The notes beneath the pieces are model-generated. The model saw only the letters and a program-made list of their open reading frames with translations, had not been told where the DNA came from and ran no database searches. A stretch of DNA of 10,786 nt from Vallitaleaceae bacterium (GTDB taxonomy: Bacteria; Bacillota; Clostridia; Lachnospirales; Vallitaleaceae): assembly GCA_027858555.1 (NCBI GenBank), contig JAQICP010000186.1, positions 1 through 10,786 on the forward strand, given 5' to 3'. This document shows, piece after piece, positions 1 to 5,573 of this stretch. How positions within the stretch are numbered: the stretch's first letter is position 1; every line of letters begins with the position of its first letter. A program made the translations under genes and the position numbers.

Positions 1-732
1 CAGATGAAAGCTCATGGCATCAAACCTAATGTTATTTCAGTGGATAATTATTTTAAAAACAGAGAAGACACACCTAAAGATGCTGATGGAAAATATGATT
101 TTGAATGCCTAGAAGCCATTAATGTTGAGGCGTTTAACAAGGATATGTTAGATTTGCTAGCAGGCAAGGCTGTGGATATTCCGGTTTTTAACTTTGTAGA
201 AGGTAAATCTGAATACAGAGCTAATTTTATAACAATGGGTCCAAGCGACGTATTAATTATCGAGGGTATTCATGGATTGAATAACGGGTTATCCTACTCT
301 ATACCGGAAGCCAATAAATTCAAGATATACATAAGTGCCCTAACCCAATTAAATGTAGATTTTCATAATAGAGTACCTACTACGGATACAAGATTGCTCA
401 GGAGAATTGTTAGAGATAACCAATATAGAGGCGCGTCTGCCACTAAAACCATTTCAATGTGGCCTTCTGTTAGACATGGTGAGGACCATTATATATTCCC
501 ATTTCAAGAAGAGGCTGATGTTATGTTTAATTCTGCTTTGATCTATGAGTTAGCAGTACTCAAGCAATATGCAGAACCATTACTACTAAATGTGCCCGCA
601 GATAGCAAAGTGTATATAGAGGCGAAAAGACTTGTTAAGTTTTTGGACTATTTTATGACGATTCCAAGCGAACAGATACCAACCAATTCCCTTATTCGGG
701 AGTTTATTGGCGGTAGTTGTTTCAGAACTTGA
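1..732 (+). CDS. Nucleoside (uridine-type) kinase, 3' part of gene
   Basis: This is the C-terminal part of a P-loop nucleoside kinase of the phosphoribulokinase/uridine kinase superfamily, which phosphorylates a nucleoside such as uridine in cytoplasmic nucleotide salvage. The reading frame is open from base 1, so the gene starts outside the window and about 243 residues are visible. Seen directly are the substrate-side motif VISVDNYF followed by NREDTPKD, the hydrophobic strand VLIIEGIHGL (Walker B-like), the arginine-rich lid TRLLRRIVRDNQYRG, the segment FPFQEEADVMFNSAL, and the tail REFIGGSCF. From memory these match the clostridial family of about 550 residues that carries a TGS domain ahead of the kinase domain. 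The TGS domain and Walker A loop would lie upstream and cannot be checked here. Calling it udk would over-specify the substrate, so no symbol is given. Confidence 0.9.
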   Translation, partial: QMKAHGIKPNVISVDNYFKNREDTPKDADGKYDFECLEAINVEAFNKDMLDLLAGKAVDIPVFNFVEGKSEYRANFITMGPSDVLIIEGIHGLNNGLSYSIPEANKFKIYISALTQLNVDFHNRVPTTDTRLLRRIVRDNQYRGASATKTISMWPSVRHGEDHYIFPFQEEADVMFNSALIYELAVLKQYAEPLLLNVPADSKVYIEAKRLVKFLDYFMTIPSEQIPTNSLIREFIGGSCFRT

Positions 733-762
733 TGTATTAATCATTACAGGAAATCATTACAG

Positions 763-790
763 TTTGATAGCTTAAATCAAATGTTTTTTT
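763..790 (+). terminator. Possible weak terminator after the nucleoside kinase
   Basis: A 6-bp stem TTTGAT/ATCAAA (763-768 with 776-781) closes a 7-base loop and is followed by a run of seven T (784-790). The stem is AT-rich and weak, and the last two T of the run double as the start of the rnpB -35 box. Confidence 0.4.
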
Positions 791-817
791 GACAGTTAAG
801 GTTGGCTATGATATTGT
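789..817 (+). promoter_or_regulatory. rnpB promoter
   Basis: A perfect -35 box TTGACA (789-794) is separated by 17 bp from TATTGT (812-817, 4 of 6 match to TATAAT). This places the start of transcription at about 824-825, exactly where the P1 helix of the RNase P RNA begins. The agreement between promoter geometry and RNA 5' end is the main support. Confidence 0.75.
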
Positions 818-824
818 ATAAAAG

Positions 825-1174
825 CTATGAGTAAACTAGACGATCGCGCTTAACCAAGGTTGAGTGAGGAAAGTCCGAGCTCCATAGGGTAGGATGCCAG
901 ATAACGTCTGGTGGAGGCAACTCTAAGGATAGTGCAACAGAAATATACCGCAGAGATACCAGTTATCTTCTGTAAGGGTGGAAAGGTGAGGTAAGAGCTC
1001 ACCGCCTTCTTGGTAACAAGGGGGGCATATGTAAACCCCATTCGGAGCAAGACATATAGGAAACAATACAGTTACCCGCTGTGTTTTCTGGTTAGTCGCT
1101 TGAGCTTACTGGTGACAGTAAGACTAGACAGATGATCGTCCACGACAGAACTCGGCTTATCGGTTTGCTCATAG
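825..1174 (+). ncRNA. rnpB: RNase P RNA, class A
   Basis: This is the catalytic RNA of ribonuclease P, which removes 5' leaders from precursor tRNAs. The conserved 5' core GAGGAAAGTCCGAGCTCC lies at about 866-883, and its partner ACAGAACTCGGCTTAT is at 1145-1160; CCGAG/CTCGG forms part of P4. The ends are set by a 12-bp P1 helix, 825-836 with 1163-1174, containing one G-U pair. P2 is a perfect 7-bp pair, 839-845 with 1134-1140. Other hallmarks are AGTGCAACAGAAATATACCGC (about 930-950), GGTAAGAGCTCACC, GGTAACAAGG, and GGAGCAAGACATATAGG (about 1043-1060). The order of stem-loops matches class A, as in Clostridia, not Bacillus class B. Length is 350 nt, normal for the class. It has its own promoter and terminator. 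Confidence 0.96.
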
Positions 1175-1183
1175 TTTAAAAAA

Positions 1184-1236
1184 GGTTTTCTTAGAAAGTT
1201 AATTGTATAATTAACAAATTAAGAAGACCATTTTTT
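1184..1236 (+). terminator. rnpB terminator, two-tier hairpin
   Basis: The outer stem GGTTTTCTTA (1184-1193) pairs with TAAGAAGACC (1220-1229), ten pairs with one G-U. Inside it, GTTAATT (1198-1204) pairs with AATTAAC (1209-1215) around a GTAT loop. Six T follow at 1231-1236. It starts nine bases after the end of the mature RNA. Confidence 0.85.
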
Positions 1237-1360
1237 ATTAACAGACAGATTCAATTTCCTTAATCATAAAAGGCTGAACCTATGCACTATATTAGCAAGA
1301 AAACACTTGTTAAAGATTGATGTGTAGGAATAAAGAGCTTTATTAAGTAAAGGAGCTTCT

Positions 1361-1939
1361 ATGTATCATACAAAAATAAAAAAAATATTATTATCACTGG
1401 TACTTGTTATAATGATATTGACAACAACTAGTTGTGTGAATGAGAAGTCCTCAAGTCAATTGGTGGTTAATAATCAGATGACCATGCCAGATAGCCCACC
1501 AACCATTAGTATTTTGTTGTCAGACGAACAAACCTTATCTAGTACAGTAGTGCCGTATGTCTTATTATGGAATGTGTGGAAAGGTGCTATTGCGGATAGG
1601 CCATCATCTAATCAAGCAATGAATAGTCTGTATCATAATGGTATAGATATGCCAAAAGGTGTAGTGGGTAGCCGGGTAGAGATAGATTTTGGTATCTATG
1701 ATCCAGATACAATTAATTTATACAGGGCGAATTATATCTCAAAAGATGGAACTGGTGAGAGTATGTCAATTAAGATAGCTATTGAAATGGTTAACGAAGA
1801 CGGCGCAACTGGACAATATAGATTCCAAGTTCCTACTGGTGAGAATGATGATGAATTTCATCAGTTCGTATACACCCTAACCGCCACATGGCAAGAAGAT
1901 TCAATGGATTATGCCTTTGTAATTGAAACGGTAGAGTAA
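1361..1939 (+). CDS. Putative lipoprotein of unknown function
   Basis: The 192-residue product begins with a lipoprotein-type signal: lysines at positions 5, 7 and 8, a hydrophobic stretch from about 9 to 20, and TTSC with Cys25 as the likely lipidated residue. The -3 position is Thr rather than the usual Leu, so the lipobox is slightly off consensus. The mature part has no transmembrane segment and looks beta-rich. From memory, the pattern PPTISI...LWNVWKG...IDFGIYDPDTINLYR...YTLTATWQEDSMDYAFVI resembles the extracytoplasmic C-terminal region of some clostridial BlaR1/M56-like proteins and free lipoproteins; this is a weak resemblance. The start is supported by AGGAG at 1351-1355, five bases before the ATG. 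I see no convincing promoter in the 124 bases after the rnpB terminator. The gene seems to stand alone, since the next gene has its own promoter. Confidence 0.85.
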   Translation: MYHTKIKKILLSLVLVIMILTTTSCVNEKSSSQLVVNNQMTMPDSPPTISILLSDEQTLSSTVVPYVLLWNVWKGAIADRPSSNQAMNSLYHNGIDMPKGVVGSRVEIDFGIYDPDTINLYRANYISKDGTGESMSIKIAIEMVNEDGATGQYRFQVPTGENDDEFHQFVYTLTATWQEDSMDYAFVIETVE

Positions 1940-1967
1940 ATATAATTGTTTCCCATCAAGATGCCTA

Positions 1968-1996
1968 TGGTCAATTCATAGAATTTTAGGTATAAT
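1968..1996 (+). promoter_or_regulatory. Promoter of the PAP2 phosphatase gene
   Basis: A consensus -10 TATAAT (1991-1996) is preceded at 17 bp by TGGTCA (1968-1973, 4 of 6 match to TTGACA). Predicted transcription start is about 2003, which helps decide the start codon of the downstream gene. Confidence 0.7.
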
Positions 1997-2010
1997 ATTA
2001 TAAAATGCAT

Positions 2011-2016
2011 AAGGGG
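2011..2016 (+). promoter_or_regulatory. Ribosome binding site choosing ATG 2023
   Basis: AAGGGG lies six bases before the ATG at 2023. The in-frame ATG at 2005 sits only about two bases after the predicted transcription start and has no Shine-Dalgarno, so 2023 is preferred. Confidence 0.7.
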
Positions 2017-2022
2017 ATTGAT

Positions 2023-2874
2023 ATGGAACTAGATATTATTAGAAGCATACAAGAGATTATGTCACCAACACTGGACCAGATTATGATATGGGTTACCATG
2101 TTTGCTGAAGAGGCAATGATTATTGGGCTACTAACATTTATTTTTTGGAATATTGATAAAGTAGCTGCCAAACGAATTGGGTTTGTATTGATTACCAGTA
2201 TGACACTCAACAATATTATTAAGGATTTATTTAACTATGATAGACCGATTGGTGAAGAAGGGATCATTAGCCTTCGAACTGAAACTGCTACAGGGCAAGC
2301 GTTTCCAAGTGGACACACACAGGTAGCAACTACGTTTTATGTTTCTATGGGACTCTGGTTTAAAAAGAACTGGCTTGTTACCTTAGGTATCGTGATTGGA
2401 CTAATAGTAGGGTTTTCCAGGGTCTATTTAGGCCTACATTATCCCAAAGATGTAGTGGTAGGCTTTGTCCTTGCTCTAATCATATCCTTGGTTTTTTATA
2501 ATGTTTTAAGAAATCTAAGGGATGATGAAGGTATTATGATTGGCGCTATGATTGTTTTGGGTATTGGATTCTTTTTCAGTCACTCTGAAGATTTTATTAA
2601 AGCATATGGGTTGCTGATCGGGTTTGTAGCAGGTATTATCTTTGAATCAAGAATGGTCGATTTTAAGATGAAAGCTAGATTCTATCAAAAAATTATCAGA
2701 TGGATTCTTGGGTTAGCCATTATGATTGGTCTTAAAGTAGGACTTAAGATGATATTTCCTGAGACGGATTTGTTTAATGTGATCAGGTATATATTATTTG
2801 CTTTTATTGGCATTGGTGTGTATCCAATTATGTTTAATCAGCTAAAGATACTTGGGAAACATAAAGGTTTATAA
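2023..2874 (+). CDS. PAP2-family membrane phosphatase
   Basis: This 283-residue membrane protein belongs to the PAP2 (type 2 phosphatidic acid phosphatase) superfamily, which removes phosphate from lipid phosphates or undecaprenyl diphosphate at the cell membrane. All three catalytic motifs are intact, numbered from the start at 2023: KxxxxxxRP with Lys67, Arg74 and Pro75; PSGH at 95-98; and SRxxxxxHxxxD with Ser132, Arg133, His139 and Asp143. His98 and His139 are the expected catalytic pair. The motif region is embedded in hydrophobic segments, and further membrane helices follow after residue 150 up to the C-terminus. That makes it longer than minimal PAP2 enzymes of about 200 residues. The exact substrate cannot be read from the sequence; undecaprenyl-diphosphate recycling is a reasonable guess. 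It has its own promoter and converges on the phosphofructokinase gene. Confidence 0.92.
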   Translation: MELDIIRSIQEIMSPTLDQIMIWVTMFAEEAMIIGLLTFIFWNIDKVAAKRIGFVLITSMTLNNIIKDLFNYDRPIGEEGIISLRTETATGQAFPSGHTQVATTFYVSMGLWFKKNWLVTLGIVIGLIVGFSRVYLGLHYPKDVVVGFVLALIISLVFYNVLRNLRDDEGIMIGAMIVLGIGFFFSHSEDFIKAYGLLIGFVAGIIFESRMVDFKMKARFYQKIIRWILGLAIMIGLKVGLKMIFPETDLFNVIRYILFAFIGIGVYPIMFNQLKILGKHKGL

Positions 2875-2878
2875 CGAA

Positions 2879-2895
2879 GCGTACATACCGTACGC
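2879..2895 (+). terminator. Short hairpin after the PAP2 gene
   Basis: GCGTAC (2879-2884) pairs perfectly with GTACGC (2890-2895) around ATACC, just after the stop codon. The following GTTTCTCCTTT is only a poor T-run, so termination here may be partial. Confidence 0.45.
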
Positions 2896-2898
2896 GTT

Positions 2899-2913
2899 TC
2901 TCCTTTAAGGAGA
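2899..2913. repeat. 15-base palindrome containing an SD-like sequence
   Basis: TCTCCTTTAAGGAGA is a palindrome around a central T. Its right arm, AAGGAG, would act as a ribosome binding site for the ten-codon frame starting at ATG 2923. No function is established. Confidence 0.3.
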
Positions 2914-2953
2914 ATTGTTTTCATGGCAAGTACCAATAAAATATTCTTATTGT

Positions 2954-3013
2954 AAAAAAAGAGGTAGTGGCATAAGCAGTTAGTGTTAACAGCTTATACG
3001 ACTACCTCTCTTT
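2954..3013. terminator. Bidirectional terminator hairpin between convergent genes
   Basis: AGAGGTAGT (2960-2968) pairs with ACTACCTCT (3001-3009). A second stem, ATAAGC (2972-2977) with GCTTAT (2992-2997), lies inside across a 3x3 internal loop. Seven A at 2954-2960 give a strong T-run when read on the minus strand, while the plus-strand tail CTTTGTTT is weaker. It probably stops plus-strand transcripts from the PAP2 gene and any minus-strand read-through past the phosphofructokinase gene. Confidence 0.7.
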
Positions 3014-3135
3014 GTTTAAAGTACTTACGAGAACAGAATAAGAGTTCAGGAACTTGGAAAGATTCAGAACATGTATCTTACATGTAATGGCGTAGCAGTA
3101 TTCGTACCTATCCCGCGAATGTCTGATATAAACTA
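3014..3135. other. Unexplained intergenic stretch between two terminator hairpins
   Basis: No convincing gene is present on either strand. It contains a hairpin ACATGTA/TACATGT around a TCT loop (about 3069-3085), a smaller pairing ATTCG/CGAAT further on, and several short inverted repeats. It is bounded by two hairpins that both use a GGTAG/CTACC stem. This could be a relic, a small RNA (more likely minus strand) or plain spacer. Confidence 0.35.
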
Positions 3136-3165
3136 AAGGTAGCAGTTCTTTCGAACGGCTACCTT
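3136..3165 (-). terminator. Terminator of the phosphofructokinase gene
   Basis: On the minus strand, AAGGTAGC pairs with GCTACCTT (plus-strand 3158-3165 with 3136-3143). After one C/T mismatch, GTTC-GAAA-GAAC continues the stem with a GAAA tetraloop. The tail on that strand is TTTAGTTTA. The hairpin begins 17 bases after the stop codon. Confidence 0.7.
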
Positions 3166-3182
3166 CTGATTATTAATCATAA

Positions 3183-4391
3183 TTAGATTTTTGGCACTAT
3201 TGGTGCTCTAAGTCTATTACCTTGTAAGAAACCAGAACCAACCAGTGGTCTTGCATAATGTAAGAATGCATCTGTTACATTATTACCTGCAGCATTAATG
3301 AAGTTATCAGGCATGTGTTTTGTTTTAGCAGCAATCTCTTCTAATTTTACTAGACGATAATCTACTGCATAATTACCGATTCTATCGATTACGATTGAAC
3401 CGTCAATGTTGTGCCAGATAGCAAATTGAGCAGCTTTTTCGCCAACTTCTCTTGCTTCTTTTTGATCAATATCAGAGATACTGCCAATGAAGTTTCTTTG
3501 AGGGTATCCTAAAGTATCAGAACGAACACGGCTTAAGTTTAATCTTTCTTTGATAACTTTTGATAGCATGTCGCCAAGAGCGCCAGTACCTGATAATTGA
3601 ACATTACCATGAGCATCTCTTTCAACGTTGTCAGATAATTTAAGCATAATAGGGGTGCCATCTTTGTCTACAATACCTTCAGATACTGCGATTACGCATC
3701 TGCCGTATTTATCATGAACTTCTTTAACATCTTTAAGGAATGACTCAATGTCAAAAGCACGTTCTGGTAAATAAACAAGATGTGGACCGTCATCTGGATA
3801 TTTTTTAGCTAAACTTGCAGCAGCAGTTAAAAATCCAGCATGTCTTCCCATGATTACTGCAATGTAAACGCCTGGAAGTGCTCTGTTATCAAGATTAACG
3901 CCAGTGAAAGCATTAGCAACATATCTTGCTGCTGAGCCAAAACCTGGTGTGTGGTCATTGATTACCAAGTCGTTATCAATTGTTTTGGGAATGTGAATTG
4001 CTCTAAGTTCATAGTTTTCTCTATTAGCATTTTCATTAACGATTCTTACTGTATCAGATGAATCATTACCACCGATATAGAAGAAATATCTTACGTCATG
4101 AGCCTTCAATGTTTTGAAGATTTCTTGACAGTAAGCAGCATCTGGTTTAACTCTAGTTGACATTAATGCAGAAGCGGGTGTTTGAGCGACTAACTCAAGG
4201 TTGTGAGTTGTTTCTTGTGAAAGGTCCACAAAATCTTGATTTACAATACCTTCTACACCTTTAAGTGCGCCGTATACATGTGTGATTTGTGAGAACCTAC
4301 GTGATTCAAGTGCTGCACCAACTAAACTTTGATTAATTACTGCTGTAGGACCTCCGCCCTGAGCAATAACAGCTTTTCCTCGTAATATCAT
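3183..4391 (-). CDS. 6-phosphofructokinase, PPi-dependent type
   Basis: The 402-residue product phosphorylates fructose 6-phosphate to fructose 1,6-bisphosphate in glycolysis, in the cytoplasm. Motifs from the ATG at 4391 are GGGPT at 12-16, GGNDS at 107-111, PKTIDND at 135-141, MGRHAG at 181-186 and YLPE at 207-210. Two positions decide the phosphoryl donor in this family. Asp110 stands where ATP enzymes have Gly (E. coli residue 104), and Lys136 stands where they have Gly (E. coli residue 124). Both point to pyrophosphate rather than ATP, which would make the step reversible. Length of about 400, against 320 for E. coli PfkA, also fits. A GTG at 4415 is in frame, but the ATG at 4391 has the ribosome binding site. 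The gene lies 71 bases downstream of traX on the same strand, so co-transcription is possible. Confidence 0.93.
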   Translation of the reverse strand: MILRGKAVIAQGGGPTAVINQSLVGAALESRRFSQITHVYGALKGVEGIVNQDFVDLSQETTHNLELVAQTPASALMSTRVKPDAAYCQEIFKTLKAHDVRYFFYIGGNDSSDTVRIVNENANRENYELRAIHIPKTIDNDLVINDHTPGFGSAARYVANAFTGVNLDNRALPGVYIAVIMGRHAGFLTAAASLAKKYPDDGPHLVYLPERAFDIESFLKDVKEVHDKYGRCVIAVSEGIVDKDGTPIMLKLSDNVERDAHGNVQLSGTGALGDMLSKVIKERLNLSRVRSDTLGYPQRNFIGSISDIDQKEAREVGEKAAQFAIWHNIDGSIVIDRIGNYAVDYRLVKLEEIAAKTKHMPDNFINAAGNNVTDAFLHYARPLVGSGFLQGNRLRAPIVPKI

Positions 4392-4399
4392 TAAGTCTT

Positions 4400-4406
4400 C
4401 CTCCTT
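4400..4406 (-). promoter_or_regulatory. Ribosome binding site choosing ATG 4391
   Basis: AAGGAGG on the minus strand lies eight bases before the ATG. The alternative GTG start at 4415 would place this Shine-Dalgarno inside the coding frame, so it is rejected. Confidence 0.85.
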
Positions 4407-4409
4407 GTG

Positions 4410-4426
4410 AAACACGGATTGTGTTT
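4410..4426. repeat. Inverted repeat in the phosphofructokinase leader
   Basis: AAACAC (4410-4415) and GTGTTT (4421-4426) form a perfect 6-bp inverted repeat around GGATT, ending three bases upstream of the Shine-Dalgarno. It could be an operator or an mRNA hairpin near the ribosome binding site. A -10-like CATAAT lies further upstream on the minus strand (4434-4439) without a good -35 box. Confidence 0.4.
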
Positions 4427-4462
4427 ATATGTTATTATGATCATTTATTTTTTAAAGAAGAA

Positions 4463-5380
4463 CTAGAAAGGTCCTTCAAATAAAATACGTATTAAAATAA
4501 TTAAAACGATGTGAGCTGGGTAGAATATATAACCAACATATCGATTGAGTGGCAACTTGTATTCAAACTGACGGAATAATAAAATAACACCTAATCCCAT
4601 AATACTTCTAGCTTGATAAAAGTAACCACCTAAAGTCATAAGACCATTATTATAGGTTGTAATATTTTGCCACACCATATCAAATCTAGTTAGGCTTTCA
4701 AAGAAACTGATTTTTTCGCCTAGCCATTCTAATGAATTCTGGGCTAATACAGTAGCGCCTAACTGGTAAGTTGATACAAATGTCAATATCACATAGCCTA
4801 CTATGATCGTAAAGGTACGGTTATGTGCTATGTAGAATATTAGAATCATTACCAAACCATAACCATTATATGAAAACGCAAAATTCTCAAAATTATAAGC
4901 GATGATTTCTGGTATGACAATTACTGCAATCATAAGAATTGTCCATAACATGGTTAAATGATAAGCCTTTTGTTTATAGGTCTTAACAATGCAGTCATAA
5001 GCAAAAAGCATCAAGAAACTATAAGCAAAGAATAACATGACATTATAATGGTACATTTCCATGGTGAAATCATAATTCAGATACATATAGGGTAATTCCG
5101 CAATAAGTCCAAATACCAACAATCTAAGTAAGTACTTTAACTTATTAGAAGTATGTCTATAGCCAACAGCTATACCATATGCAAATATCGGGAATGCGAT
5201 TCTGCCAATTGTTCTTAGGATGTCCACATCGGGAAACAGTAAAACACCAGTATGATCGATGAACATGGTGATCATAGCAATGATTTTTAAAAGATCGTTT
5301 CGAGTAGCTTTTTGAGGGAGGTTAACTGGATAATCAGATGTCGAAATGACAGTTTCTTTTGTGCCCATAATTGTCGACAT
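4463..5380 (-). CDS. TraX-family integral membrane protein
   Basis: This 305-residue polytopic membrane protein matches the TraX family (PF05857) from memory. The family is named after the F-plasmid protein that acetylates pilin, but most clostridial members are chromosomal and of unknown substrate. Recognisable segments are LKIIAMITMFIDHTG at 31-45, GRIAFPIFAYGIAVGYRHT at 59-77, and the C-terminal YIFYPAHIVLIILI. Both histidines expected in the family, in IDH and YPAH, are present. About eight or nine hydrophobic helices are spread along the length. The N-terminal 25 or so residues are a polar extension before the family core. The start is ATG 5380, chosen by GGAGG five bases upstream; the in-frame GTG at 5392 lies inside that site. 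No conjugation genes are nearby, so a role in DNA transfer is not suggested. An acyltransferase-like role is inference. Confidence 0.85.
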   Translation of the reverse strand: MSTIMGTKETVISTSDYPVNLPQKATRNDLLKIIAMITMFIDHTGVLLFPDVDILRTIGRIAFPIFAYGIAVGYRHTSNKLKYLLRLLVFGLIAELPYMYLNYDFTMEMYHYNVMLFFAYSFLMLFAYDCIVKTYKQKAYHLTMLWTILMIAVIVIPEIIAYNFENFAFSYNGYGLVMILIFYIAHNRTFTIIVGYVILTFVSTYQLGATVLAQNSLEWLGEKISFFESLTRFDMVWQNITTYNNGLMTLGGYFYQARSIMGLGVILLFRQFEYKLPLNRYVGYIFYPAHIVLIILIRILFEGPF

Positions 5381-5385
5381 AAACA

Positions 5386-5390
5386 CCTCC
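5386..5390 (-). promoter_or_regulatory. Ribosome binding site choosing ATG 5380
   Basis: GGAGG on the minus strand lies five bases before ATG 5380. It overlaps the codons that would follow the alternative GTG start at 5392. Confidence 0.75.
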
Positions 5391-5426
5391 ACAGCTAGTT
5401 CTTTGGCCTATCAACATGCAGTTTAT

Positions 5427-5455
5427 AGTATAGCAGACAAAGGTCTAATGGTAAA
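5427..5455 (-). promoter_or_regulatory. traX promoter, extended -10 type
   Basis: On the minus strand, TTTACC (plus-strand 5450-5455) lies 17 bp before TATACT (5427-5432). A TGC directly ahead of the -10 box gives an extended -10. Predicted transcription start is about 5420, some 40 bases before the start codon. Confidence 0.65.
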
Positions 5456-5512
5456 GTAGAAGTAATAAAAAAACAATGGATTTTTATAATATTTGATTAT
5501 CTGGTTTCGTAG

Positions 5513-5541
5513 TTGAGTCCCCTATGAAGTTGTGATATAGT
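5513..5541 (+). promoter_or_regulatory. Aspartate kinase promoter
   Basis: TTGAGT (5513-5518) and TATAGT (5536-5541) are separated by 17 bp. Predicted start is about 5548, leaving a leader of only about 25 bases, too short for a lysine riboswitch or T-box. The promoter is divergent from that of traX. Confidence 0.65.
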
Positions 5542-5560
5542 AAAAACGAAGTCGAGATAA

Positions 5561-5567
5561 AGTGAGG
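5561..5567 (+). promoter_or_regulatory. Ribosome binding site choosing ATG 5574
   Basis: AGTGAGG lies six bases before ATG 5574. The in-frame GTG at 5562 is part of this site and is therefore an unlikely start. Confidence 0.7.
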
Positions 5568-5573
5568 TATAAT

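Noticed and set aside
850..1050. 66-codon open frame on the minus strand
   Set aside because: It lies entirely inside the RNase P RNA, antisense to conserved core motifs, and has no ribosome binding site that I can see.
2005..2022. Upstream ATG for the PAP2 protein, adding six residues
   Set aside because: It falls about two bases from the predicted transcription start and lacks a ribosome binding site, whereas ATG 2023 has AAGGGG.
2923..2955. Ten-codon frame MASTNKIFLL with an AAGGAG ten bases upstream
   Set aside because: Its stop codon runs into the A-tract of the terminator and the Shine-Dalgarno is part of a palindrome. It is too short to support as a gene without conservation.
5542..5573. 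Lysine riboswitch or T-box in the aspartate kinase leader
   Set aside because: The predicted leader is far too short, and no conserved riboswitch core or T-box sequence is visible between 5391 and 5573.
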